DNA of 17,640 bases from Christensenella sp. UBA767 (lineage in GTDB: Bacteria; Bacillota; Clostridia; Christensenellales; CAG-917), in the NCBI GenBank assembly GCA_002297185.1, contig DBJV01000107.1, positions 546-18,185 on the forward strand. The letters are read 5' to 3'. Within the stretch, counting starts at the first letter, position 1; each line of letters starts with the position of its first letter. Below, in pieces: positions 6,328 through 12,453 of this stretch. The position numbers were made by a program, and so were the translations under genes. The notes under the pieces are model-generated. The model was not told the origin of the DNA. It searched no databases and saw nothing but the letters and a program-made list of their open reading frames with translations.

Positions 6328-7995
6328 TTACAAGATACTCACCGAAAGCGCGCAGAACACCATAAGCGAGAGCGCATCCACGATCGTTGTGATAAACGGC
6401 GACGCTACCACGGCAGGATCGAGTTTTATCTTTTTTGCAATCATAGGCAGAGTGCAGCCGATAAGTTTTGCCATTACGACGGTGACGAACATCGACATCG
6501 CAACCACCGCACTTCTTATAAGCGTATAATCTTTGTATCCGAACAGCAGATTGTCTATAAGTTGCAATTTCGCAAAGCACGCAACGGCAAGGCACAATCC
6601 GAGCATTACGGACACTCGCATCTCTTTCCAAAGCACCTTGAAAATGTCTTTCGTGCCGACTTCCGCAAGCGCGAGCGAGCGGATAATGGTAACGGAGGAT
6701 TGCGAGCCTGCGTTTCCGCCCGTATCCATAAGCATAGGCACGCACGCCATAAGCACGGTGCTGATAGAGTTCAATCTCGCCTCGTATTTGTTGATGATAA
6801 GCCCCGTAAACGTTGCGCTCACCATAAGGACGAGCAGCCACGGCAAACGGTTATTGAATATGGTAAAAACGCTCGTTTTGAGATACGGCTTATCGGACGG
6901 TTTGGTAGCGGCGATTTTTGAGATATCCTCGGTGTTTTCCGATTGCAAAACGTCGATAGCGTCGTCAATCGTAACGATACCCACAAGCCTCTTTTCGTCG
7001 TCAACCACAGGCATTGACAAGAATCCGTATTCAGACAACTTACGAGCCGTATCTTCTCTATCGTCCAGCGTGTGCGCGTAAATGACGTTCTTGTGCATAA
7101 TCTCGTCAATCGATTCGTCGTCTCGAGCAAGCAACAATTCCTTCATCGTCGTAACGCCGATAAGATGGTTTGTTTCGTCCGTGATATAGCACGTATAAAT
7201 GGTTTCCTTGTCGATAGCCGTCACTCTGATTTTGTCAAAAGCGTCCGCAACTGTCAATTTTTGCGACAACGACACAAATTCGGGCGTCATTATGCTACCT
7301 GTGCTGTTTTGCGGATATTTCAAAATCTCGTTGACGTACTTCCTCGTCTGTGCGTCCGTCTGCGCAAGCAGCCTCTTCACAACTGATGCAGGCATTTCCT
7401 CGATAAGATCTACGGTATCGTCAATGAACATATCGTCCATAACGCCCTTAAGTTCCTTATCCGAGAATTTTGCAATCAAGTCCGACTGAACGTCTGACGA
7501 CATCTCGACGAAAGCGTCTGCCGCCATATCCTTTTGCAGCAAACGAAAAGCCACTATGCGCTCTTCGCTGTCAAGTTCTTCAAAAACCTCTGCTATATCC
7601 ACGCAGTTCATATTGCAAAGCAACTCTTTGAGGCTCTTGAAATTCTTGTCGGATATCATCTTTTTGATTTCGTCCGTCTCCGCAACTCTGCTCGCCACTT
7701 CCGAGGGAAGATTGCCGATAATATCAATGGTTTTCTCAACGGAAATATTGTCCATAACGTCGGCAAGCTTGTTCTCTCTAAGTCCTGAAACGATGGTCTC
7801 CTGCTCGTCCGCACTCATTTGAGGCAAAAGGGTTGCCAGTCTGTCCTCATCCATATGAGAACAAACGCGCAACAAATCATTGTCGTTTAGTTCCGACAAT
7901 ACCGAGAGAGCGTCTTGATCGTCCGCTTGCGACAGGGCAAGCGCAAGTTCTTCATACCTTTCGGCACGAAGTAAAACATCAAATTTGTTTTCCAT
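6328..7995 (-). CDS. mgtE: Magnesium transporter MgtE with duplicated N-terminal domain
   Basis: Membrane channel for Mg2+ gated by intracellular Mg2+. The 555-residue product is about 100 residues longer than usual because the MgtE_N superhelix occurs twice (about 1-107 and 110-230). The motif pairs LADVMDNISVEKTIDIIGNL (77-96) and LKGVMDDMFIDDTVDLIEEM (182-201) show this. Two CBS domains follow (about 235-295 and 299-355), then five membrane segments (about 385-555) with MDTGGNAGSQ and a pore-type Asp near 540 (FITTIVDALS). ATG 7995 fits the family start, but there is no recognisable ribosome binding site before it; the strong one belongs to a short leader ORF upstream. Transcription probably starts at the consensus promoter at 8138-8166, giving a leader of about 135 bases. 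Confidence 0.96.
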   Translation of the reverse strand: MENKFDVLLRAERYEELALALSQADDQDALSVLSELNDNDLLRVCSHMDEDRLATLLPQMSADEQETIVSGLRENKLADVMDNISVEKTIDIIGNLPSEVASRVAETDEIKKMISDKNFKSLKELLCNMNCVDIAEVFEELDSEERIVAFRLLQKDMAADAFVEMSSDVQSDLIAKFSDKELKGVMDDMFIDDTVDLIEEMPASVVKRLLAQTDAQTRKYVNEILKYPQNSTGSIMTPEFVSLSQKLTVADAFDKIRVTAIDKETIYTCYITDETNHLIGVTTMKELLLARDDESIDEIMHKNVIYAHTLDDREDTARKLSEYGFLSMPVVDDEKRLVGIVTIDDAIDVLQSENTEDISKIAATKPSDKPYLKTSVFTIFNNRLPWLLVLMVSATFTGLIINKYEARLNSISTVLMACVPMLMDTGGNAGSQSSVTIIRSLALAEVGTKDIFKVLWKEMRVSVMLGLCLAVACFAKLQLIDNLLFGYKDYTLIRSAVVAMSMFVTVVMAKLIGCTLPMIAKKIKLDPAVVASPFITTIVDALSLMVFCALSVSIL

Positions 7996-8036
7996 TTCAA
8001 AATTAAGTCAACAGACAAAATGACAATAGGAAAAAG

Positions 8037-8105
8037 TCAACGAACGGCACAAGCCGCCTTGAGACTTCGACCGGTTAAATCATTGTCACCTATGTGATTA
8101 TCCAC
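8037..8105 (-). CDS. Putative 22-residue leader peptide upstream of mgtE
   Basis: GTG at 8105 is preceded by GAGGAGG at eight bases and runs 22 codons to TGA. The peptide starts MDNHIGDNDLTGR and ends LKAACAVR. It begins about 25 bases after the predicted transcription start and ends 41 bases before mgtE, in a different frame. mgtE itself has no visible ribosome binding site, which makes a regulatory role plausible. The coding stretch overlaps possible hairpins (AATCA/TGATT near its start, CGGC-TTGT-GCCG near its end). I do not recognise the peptide and do not see the conserved core of the M-box Mg2+ riboswitch. It could be a regulatory leader or a small protein in its own right. Confidence 0.6.
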   Translation of the reverse strand: MDNHIGDNDLTGRSLKAACAVR

Positions 8106-8137
8106 GACTTGTACCTCCTCAATGTTTTTACACCCCG

Positions 8138-8166
8138 ATTATAGTTTTCTCGTTTGCACTTGTCAA
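8138..8166 (-). promoter_or_regulatory. Consensus sigma-A promoter of the leader ORF and mgtE
   Basis: On the minus strand TTGACA (8166-8161), a 17-base spacer and TATAAT (8143-8138) match the vegetative consensus fully. The predicted start is near 8131. Confidence 0.9.
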
Positions 8167-8457
8167 TCGAACGAGCGACTTTTCAAAACTTTCACTTTTC
8201 GATTACCTCAGTCACCGTCGCACGCTTTATACATCACTTCTATATTCAACTAACCCAATTTGCAAATGCTATTTAAGTCAGTCAAAGTACCATTTACCCT
8301 GCCAACACAACCGCACTTTATCTCATCTATCAATCGGATGCACTTTCATAATATGAAAAATCACGCAATCTGCGTGATTTTTCTTTTGTGTTTCAATATT
8401 TTATCTTTTGTGTTTTTCGCTCGATTTTATCTGCGGATTTTCGATATTCTAACGCAC
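8167..8457. other. Non-coding stretch between the mgtE promoter and nrdR
   Basis: Apart from the nrdR terminator hairpin at 8355-8383, I see nothing convincing here. The plus-strand frame through it has no ribosome binding site and no family resemblance, and it runs into nrdR antisense. Confidence 0.6.
8355..8383 (-). terminator. Terminator of nrdR (symmetrical hairpin)
   Basis: GAAAAATCACGCA (8355-8367) and TGCGTGATTTTTC (8371-8383) are exact reverse complements around a 3-base loop. The A/T-rich stem ends give T runs on both strands, so it can work in either direction. The natural client is nrdR, which ends 74 bases away. Confidence 0.88.
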
Positions 8458-8934
8458 TTAGTTCTTCTTCGTCATCTCTTCTTTGAGTTTGACAAGGCTT
8501 TCAATCTCGTCAAGCAAAGTGTTGATATCCTTAAATTGACGGTGTACTGATGCGTATCTTACGTATGCAACCTCGTCAATACCCTTCAATCCTTCCATAA
8601 CCATATCACCGAGAGCCGTGGAAGAAATCTCTTGATCGAGAGTATTAAGCACCTTGCGTTGAATGTCGTTGACAAGGCGATCTATTGAGGACATAGAAAT
8701 CGGGCGTTTTTCGCACGCTTTCATAATACCGATTTTGATTTTGTTGATATCGAAAGCCTGACGAGAACCGTCCTTTTTGATGACCATAATGGGAGTGCTT
8801 TCAACGGTTTCGTAAGTCGTAAAGCGTTTTCCGCAAACGATGCACTCTCTACGACGACGAATGGAAGTGCCGTCCTCGTTTTGTCTTGAGTCAACAACCT
8901 TGCTTTCCATACTTCCGCAATAAATACATTTCAT
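8458..8934 (-). CDS. nrdR: Transcriptional repressor NrdR
   Basis: Nucleotide-sensing repressor of ribonucleotide reductase genes. The 158-residue product has an N-terminal zinc ribbon (Cys3, Cys6, Cys31, Cys34) followed by a basic IRRRREC segment. An ATP-cone domain occupies about 47-137 (VIKKDGSRQAFD at its start, VAYVRYASVHRQF near its end). Length and layout are standard. The frame stays open further upstream, but ATG 8934 is chosen because MKCIYCG is the invariant family start and GAGG lies seven bases before it. It appears to be monocistronic, with a promoter at 8962-8990 that contains an NrdR-box-like palindrome, and a terminator downstream. In many Clostridia nrdR lies beside sigG and a YlmC/YmxH gene; that set is kept here, with the YlmC-like gene inverted. 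Confidence 0.97.
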   Translation of the reverse strand: MKCIYCGSMESKVVDSRQNEDGTSIRRRRECIVCGKRFTTYETVESTPIMVIKKDGSRQAFDINKIKIGIMKACEKRPISMSSIDRLVNDIQRKVLNTLDQEISSTALGDMVMEGLKGIDEVAYVRYASVHRQFKDINTLLDEIESLVKLKEEMTKKN

Positions 8935-8961
8935 ACCGATACCTCGACAATTTATGCGGTT

Positions 8962-8990
8962 ATTATACAATATATTGTGACAAAAGTAAA
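8962..8990 (-). promoter_or_regulatory. nrdR promoter
   Basis: On the minus strand TTTACT (8990-8985), a 17-base spacer and TATAAT (8967-8962) lie 28 bases before the nrdR start codon. The spacer contains the palindrome listed next. Confidence 0.72.
8967..8978. promoter_or_regulatory. NrdR-box-like palindrome in the nrdR promoter
   Basis: ACAATATATTGT is a perfect 12-base palindrome, flanked by C/T bases so that the minus strand reads TCACAATATATTGTATA. It resembles the NrdR operator pattern (ACAC, AT-rich centre, GTGT) and lies between the -35 and -10, where a repressor would block polymerase. Confidence 0.55.
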
Positions 8991-9103
8991 GTTTTATATA
9001 AAAAAATACAACATTTAGTACGCAAAACTTCTCAAATTTACAGATAATATAACCGATTTTCAACAACTCTCATACAAATCCCCTTTTATATTCTTCAATA
9101 ATT

Positions 9104-9123
9104 CATATGGAGTATTCCATATG
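9104..9123. repeat. Short inverted repeat at the left edge of repeat copy A
   Basis: CATATGGA (9104-9111) and TCCATATG (9116-9123) are exact reverse complements around GTAT. The sequence ACTCCATATG recurs at 9171-9180 inside the repeat. Confidence 0.7.
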
Positions 9124-9387
9124 TCATTCCGAGCGCAAGCGTGGGAATCCAGCGTAGCGAAATATTGAATACTCCATATGTCATTGCGAGGAGCGTAGCG
9201 ACGTGGCAATCTAGGCGTCAGCCGCACCCACCAAACAGACAATCTTGCGAAACTGCGGCAGGATTATTTGTCCTTGGTTGAACTGATAGCAAAGATTGGC
9301 TGTGCGGTAGTAGAGCAATAAATCTAGCGTGGCAACGGCAATGCGCACAGGTGCGTGTTGCCGTTGCCACAGCGACGATTTTTGCTC
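9122..9387. repeat. Complex palindromic intergenic repeat, copy A
   Basis: Shares long identical blocks, in the same order and orientation, with copy B at 9922-10328. The blocks are TGTCATTCCGAGCGCAAGCG and following bases (9122-9153), TCATTGCGAGGAGC (9181-9194), GCGACGTGGCAATCTAGGCG, GCGAAACTGCGGCAGGA (9247-9263), and 9313-9387 from GAGCAATAAATCTAGCG to the end. Several blocks are imperfect palindromes, and the last contains a long hairpin at 9329-9370. There is no protein-coding signal, so this is non-coding repeat DNA; its mechanism is unknown. It fills most of the gap between nrdR and the PRC-barrel gene. Confidence 0.85.
9329..9370. repeat. Long perfect hairpin within repeat copy A
   Basis: GTGGCAACGGCAA (9329-9341) pairs exactly with TTGCCGTTGCCAC (9358-9370). 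Inside, after a 2-base mismatch, CGCA pairs with TGCG around a CAGG loop. The version in copy B (10270-10311) has several mismatches in the outer arms. Confidence 0.85.
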
Positions 9388-9463
9388 GCATTCGGCGCAA
9401 AAGTCATATATTACGCGCGCGCGAATAAAATATTGTATAAATGCTATAGATGGTGAAAATGTT

Positions 9464-9814
9464 ATGAACGGTATGAACAATCGGCAGTATTCTTTCCAAG
9501 AACTCAGCAAAAAGACGGTCGTAAACGTTGCAGACGGCAAGGAATTAGGTCACGTGTGCGACATGATTTTCAATGCATGCGGACACGTCACGGGCATTGT
9601 CGTGCCGGGCAAAAAGAGCATCTTCAAAAGCATAACCAGCCCCGATAGCATCTTCATCCCCTACAACCGCATTATCAAAATCGGTCAAGACGCAATTTTA
9701 GTTGAAATGGTCGGCGCAAACGTCTGCACTCTCGAAGGCTCTCCCGACGACTCCCCGTCCTCTCAATCCCAACCACAACAACCTTATCCCCAAAATCCTT
9801 ACACTCAACAATAA
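9464..9814 (+). CDS. PRC-barrel domain protein, YlmC/YmxH family
   Basis: Small protein of the YlmC/YmxH group, found next to sporulation genes in Bacillota; its biochemical role is not established. The 116-residue product has one PRC-barrel domain over about 8-90: SFQELSKKTVVNVADGKELG, then an HVTGIVVPG strand and SIFIPYNRIIKIGQDAILVEM. It ends in a low-complexity Ser/Gln/Pro tail. ATG 9464 has a weak GGTGA seven bases upstream, and the frame before it is repeat DNA. In related genomes this gene commonly sits between sigG and nrdR on their strand. Here it has that position but the opposite orientation, with a repeat copy on each side. The start could also be the ATG at 9473. Confidence 0.85.
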   Translation: MNGMNNRQYSFQELSKKTVVNVADGKELGHVCDMIFNACGHVTGIVVPGKKSIFKSITSPDSIFIPYNRIIKIGQDAILVEMVGANVCTLEGSPDDSPSSQSQPQQPYPQNPYTQQ

Positions 9815-9921
9815 TAAAAAATATTCTCCATTGTAGTTTAACTATTCCTTGCATAATTTCAAGAGATAGCATAACAACCCAAACCAGAAATTCCATTCGG
9901 GTGTGGGTGTCCCACCCCTCT

Positions 9922-10328
9922 TGTCATTCCGAGCGCAAGCGTGGGAATCCAGCCGAAGGCGCATATCAATTCTCCTTACGTCATTGCGAGGAGCAACGAA
10001 TGTTGCGACGTGGCAATCTAGGCGTTAGCCGCACATGGAATCCTCCATTAGCGAAATTTATTTCGCCTAACGTTGCTCGTAAACAGGCGGAGCCAAATTA
10101 TATAACTCCACGAAGAGTTGTTGTGAGCATCCACCTACAATCTTCCTTACAAGCACGAAGTGCGCTCCCACCAAGCAAGCGATATAGCGAAACTGCGGCA
10201 GGAGTTTTTATTCCTCTCATTATGATAGAGTGTATCGGTTGCGCGGTTAGCAAGAGCAATAAATCTAGCGTGGCTGAGGCAATGCGCACAGGTGCGTGTT
10301 GCCGTTGCCACAGCGACGATTTTTGCTC
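9922..10328. repeat. Complex palindromic intergenic repeat, copy B
   Basis: Second copy of the repeat at 9122-9387, in direct orientation. The first 32 bases are identical and the last 75 nearly so (mainly a few changes in the hairpin arm). Relative to copy A it carries about 132 extra bases between GCCGCAC (ending 10034) and CCACCAA (from 10168), and a 7-base net insertion after GAGGAGC. The extra part has its own small palindromes, for example GCGAAA/TTTCGC, AACTC/GAGTT and GCAC/GTGC. It occupies most of the gap between the PRC-barrel gene and sigG; no gene is evident in that gap. Confidence 0.85.
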
Positions 10329-10366
10329 ACAACGCTTTTATGATATTTACAACGCTTTTATGATAT
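10329..10366. repeat. Tandem duplication of a 20-base unit
   Basis: The unit ACAACGCTTTTATGATATTT (10329-10348) is followed directly by 18 bases of a second copy (10349-10366). It adjoins the right end of repeat copy B. Confidence 0.85.
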
Positions 10367-10431
10367 GGCATATCTCAAAACTGACATAAAACACCCCTAA
10401 AAATGACATAATTTTTATCAAAAAAACATAC

Positions 10432-10460
10432 AAAAAAACGCCAAAATTTGGCGTTTTTTT
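10432..10460 (-). terminator. Rho-independent terminator of sigG
   Basis: The sequence is symmetrical about base 10446: seven A, CGCCAAA, then the complement TTTGGCG and seven T. It gives a strong hairpin with T runs on both strands and lies 19 bases past the sigG stop. Confidence 0.88.
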
Positions 10461-10478
10461 TAACTGAAATTTTGAAAA

Positions 10479-11249
10479 TCAATTCATAGCGCTTTTGATT
10501 TTTGACAAGGCGGATTTTTCAAGACGGGAAACTTGGGCTTGCGAAATGCCGACAATCTGACTTATTTCGATTTGCGTTTTGCCGTCGAAATAACGCAACT
10601 TAATCACCTGCAATTCACGTTCGGGAACGAGTTTCAAAGCCTCGTGCAAAGCGATTTTTTCCGTCCAATTTTCGCTGTTTTCTTTCTTATCGGCGAGTTG
10701 GTCTATTAGTTCCATACCCTCTTCACCGTCGTTGTACGCAGGCTCGAAGAAAGAAACCGGCTCACTAACCGCATCAAGCGCGCAAGCGACTTCTTTGAGC
10801 GGAATGCCGATTTCCTCTGCAATTTCCGTCATTGTCGGGTCGTTTGCGTTGTTTTTGGACATAATTTCGCGTGCTTTCAACGCTTTATACGCGGTATCAC
10901 GCATACTTCTGGACACTTTTATAGTGGTTCTGTCCCTGATTGCACGGCGCATTTCGCCGATAATCATTGGCACGGCATAGGTGGAAAAGCGCACGTTGAG
11001 ATTGATATCGAAGTTTTCAAGAGCCTTCAAAAGTCCGACCATTCCGACCTGAAACAAGTCGTCGGCACTCTCGCCTGCTTTTGAAAATCTAACCACGCAA
11101 GACAGCACAAGGCGCATATTTGCCTTCAAAAACAAGTCTCTTGCCTCGTTATCGCCGTTTTTTATGCGTTTCAAAAGTTCGTCGCATTCGGTGCAATTTA
11201 TCTTTGGCAACGTTGCGGTATCGATTCCGCAAATTTCAACTCTGCCCAT
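10479..11249 (-). CDS. sigG: RNA polymerase sigma factor sigma-G
   Basis: Late forespore sigma factor controlling germination, DNA-protection and SpoIVB-type signalling genes. The 256-residue product begins with VEICGIDTATLP, the conserved sigma-G N-terminus that contacts anti-sigma factors. It then has region 2 (LFLKANMRLVLSCVVRFSKAG, FSTYAVPMIIGEMRRAIRD), region 3 (PVSFFEPAYNDG) and region 4 (KTQIEISQIVGISQAQVSRLEK). The order of motifs matches Bacillus sigma-G throughout. ATG 11249 has AAAGGAGG eight bases upstream. It lies downstream of sigE on the same strand, as in the classical spoIIGA-sigE-sigG order, but 312 bases separate them. I could not find a convincing sigma-F-type promoter; the gap instead has repeated TTAACGAAA-type motifs. 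Confidence 0.97.
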   Translation of the reverse strand: MGRVEICGIDTATLPKINCTECDELLKRIKNGDNEARDLFLKANMRLVLSCVVRFSKAGESADDLFQVGMVGLLKALENFDINLNVRFSTYAVPMIIGEMRRAIRDRTTIKVSRSMRDTAYKALKAREIMSKNNANDPTMTEIAEEIGIPLKEVACALDAVSEPVSFFEPAYNDGEEGMELIDQLADKKENSENWTEKIALHEALKLVPERELQVIKLRYFDGKTQIEISQIVGISQAQVSRLEKSALSKIKSAMN

Positions 11250-11561
11250 ACAAGCAACCTCCTTTGGTGTATGTACGGGCAGAAATCCATTAATTTATTT
11301 GAATTTAAAACACATAATCGTGTGCAATAAAACACATCCACTTATATATTTTTCACTATGCCGTTAATAAATATATTGCGTTAGAATAACGAAAATATGC
11401 ACTTTAACGAAATTTGCATTATCACTTTAATATTTTTTCGTTAAAGCAATACTTACCGAATGTGGACAACGATATTTGCTTTTAACAGTTGCGATATTTA
11501 TTCTTATTACGATTCTTTCACTCGCGATATTAACGATTGTTGATAGAAACAATAACTACAT
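11250..11561. other. Intergenic region between sigE and sigG
   Basis: This AT-rich stretch holds no gene. It carries CGTTA-GAA-TAACG (near 11380), CTTTAACGAAA (11402-11412) and its exact reverse complement TTTCGTTAAAG (11436-11446), and an ATTGTT/AACAAT hairpin (11536-11553) just after the sigE stop that has no T tract. The sigG promoter should lie here, but I could not identify one. Confidence 0.6.
11402..11446. promoter_or_regulatory. Paired inverted TTAACGAAA motifs upstream of sigG
   Basis: CTTTAACGAAA and TTTCGTTAAAG are perfect 11-base inverted copies whose centres are 34 bases apart. An additional TAACGAAAATATGC lies just to the left. The spacing of a little over three helical turns suits cooperative binding of a dimeric regulator. 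The same TTTTAACGAAATT core lies before sigE at 12388. The factor is unknown. Confidence 0.4.
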
Positions 11562-12275
11562 TTATCCGAGTTTTTGCATATCCTTTTTCAAGTTCTCTAC
11601 GATTTTCTTTTCGAGGCGGGAAATGTAAGATTGAGATATGCCCATCATGTCGGCGATTTCCTTTTGAGTCATTTCGTCTTTGCCGTAAAGACCGAAACGC
11701 AAAGACAGAATTTGCCGCTCTCTCGGCGGAAGTTTCTCAAAGGTATTGCGCAGTATTCTGCACTCGTCGGAGGATTCGACGTCGTTATATACGCAATCCG
11801 CATCCGTGCCGAGAATGTCACTAAGCAGTAGCATATTCCCTTCCCAATCCACGTTTAGAGGCTCGTCAAGAGAGATTTCCGAGCGTGTTTTACTCGTCTT
11901 GCGCAAGTGCATCAATATCTCGTTCTCTATGCAACGAGAGGCGAACGTGGCGAGTTTTATATTCTTGTCGGGATTGTAACTTCCCACCGCTTTGATAAGC
12001 CCGATTGTGCCGATTGAGACCAAATCGTCCATATCAACGCCCGTGTTGTCAAACTTCTTTGCGATATACACCACAAGGCGCAGATTATGCTCGATGAGTT
12101 TGAGCCTCGCATCCTCGTCGCCGTCGAGAAACTTGCGCACGGTCTGCTGTTCCTCTTCGGGTGTGAGCGGCGTGGGCAACGAGCCTGTCTGTGATATGTA
12201 ATTGACGTAAGACGACTCTTTTATACCGAGCCACTCCAAAAGTTTTTGAAACAATGCTCTCAATTTTCCTTTCAT
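11562..12275 (-). CDS. sigE: RNA polymerase sigma factor sigma-E (pro-form)
   Basis: Early mother-cell sigma factor, made inactive and activated by SpoIIGA. The 237-residue product starts with an amphipathic, basic pro-sequence (MKGKLRALFQKLLEWLGIK) before the YVNYISQTGSLPTPL junction, where Bacillus pro-sigma-E is cleaved. Region 2 (NLRLVVYIAKKFDNTG, ATFASRCIENEILMHLRK) and the diagnostic SLDEPLNVDWEGNMLLLSDILGTD follow, then region 4 with ISQSYISRLEKKI. ATG 12275 is chosen over an open frame 21 codons longer because GGAG lies upstream at good spacing and the pro-sequence length then matches the family. It is downstream of spoIIGA, but 178 bases apart rather than nearly adjacent as in Bacillus. 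Confidence 0.97.
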   Translation of the reverse strand: MKGKLRALFQKLLEWLGIKESSYVNYISQTGSLPTPLTPEEEQQTVRKFLDGDEDARLKLIEHNLRLVVYIAKKFDNTGVDMDDLVSIGTIGLIKAVGSYNPDKNIKLATFASRCIENEILMHLRKTSKTRSEISLDEPLNVDWEGNMLLLSDILGTDADCVYNDVESSDECRILRNTFEKLPPRERQILSLRFGLYGKDEMTQKEIADMMGISQSYISRLEKKIVENLKKDMQKLG

Positions 12276-12384
12276 ATATACTCTCCGTTGATATCTATTT
12301 TGATACGCTTTTGCGCCTTTTAACGAGTGTAACGGCATACTTTTTGCACTAATCCTATGTAAAATTTCGACTTATAGAAAAAAC

Positions 12385-12400
12385 TTTTTTAACGAAATTC
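12385..12400. promoter_or_regulatory. TTTTAACGAAATT motif between spoIIGA and sigE
   Basis: The 12 bases TTTAACGAAATT in this AT-rich gap are identical to part of the motif upstream of sigG (11403-11414), in the same orientation. Nearby on the minus strand is AAGTCGAAA, one base from a Spo0A box core (TGTCGAA). Confidence 0.35.
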
Positions 12401-12453
12401 TATCGCACTTTTTTCGGCAAATTTGTAAAAATGTAAAAACGAATTTTATATCG

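Noticed and set aside
7996..8130. M-box Mg2+ riboswitch upstream of mgtE
   Set aside because: I looked for the conserved AGGTGAGGCTCCT and CGCTGCCC blocks and did not find them; only AGGTGA is present. A covariance-model search would settle it.
8260..8550. Plus-strand open frame of 96 codons downstream of nrdR
   Set aside because: It runs through the nrdR terminator and into nrdR antisense, with no ribosome binding site.
8935..9066. N-terminal extension of nrdR by 44 residues
   Set aside because: It would place the promoter and NrdR box inside the coding region; MKCIYCG at 8934 is the invariant start.
9122..10328. CRISPR array or insertion sequence
   Set aside because: There are only two large unequal repeat copies, no regular spacers, no transposase and no terminal inverted repeats with target duplications that I can see.
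9901..10389. Plus-strand open frame of 162 codons through repeat copy B
   Set aside because: It is made of the palindromic repeat blocks. The matching frame in copy A is different and broken, so it is not a conserved protein.
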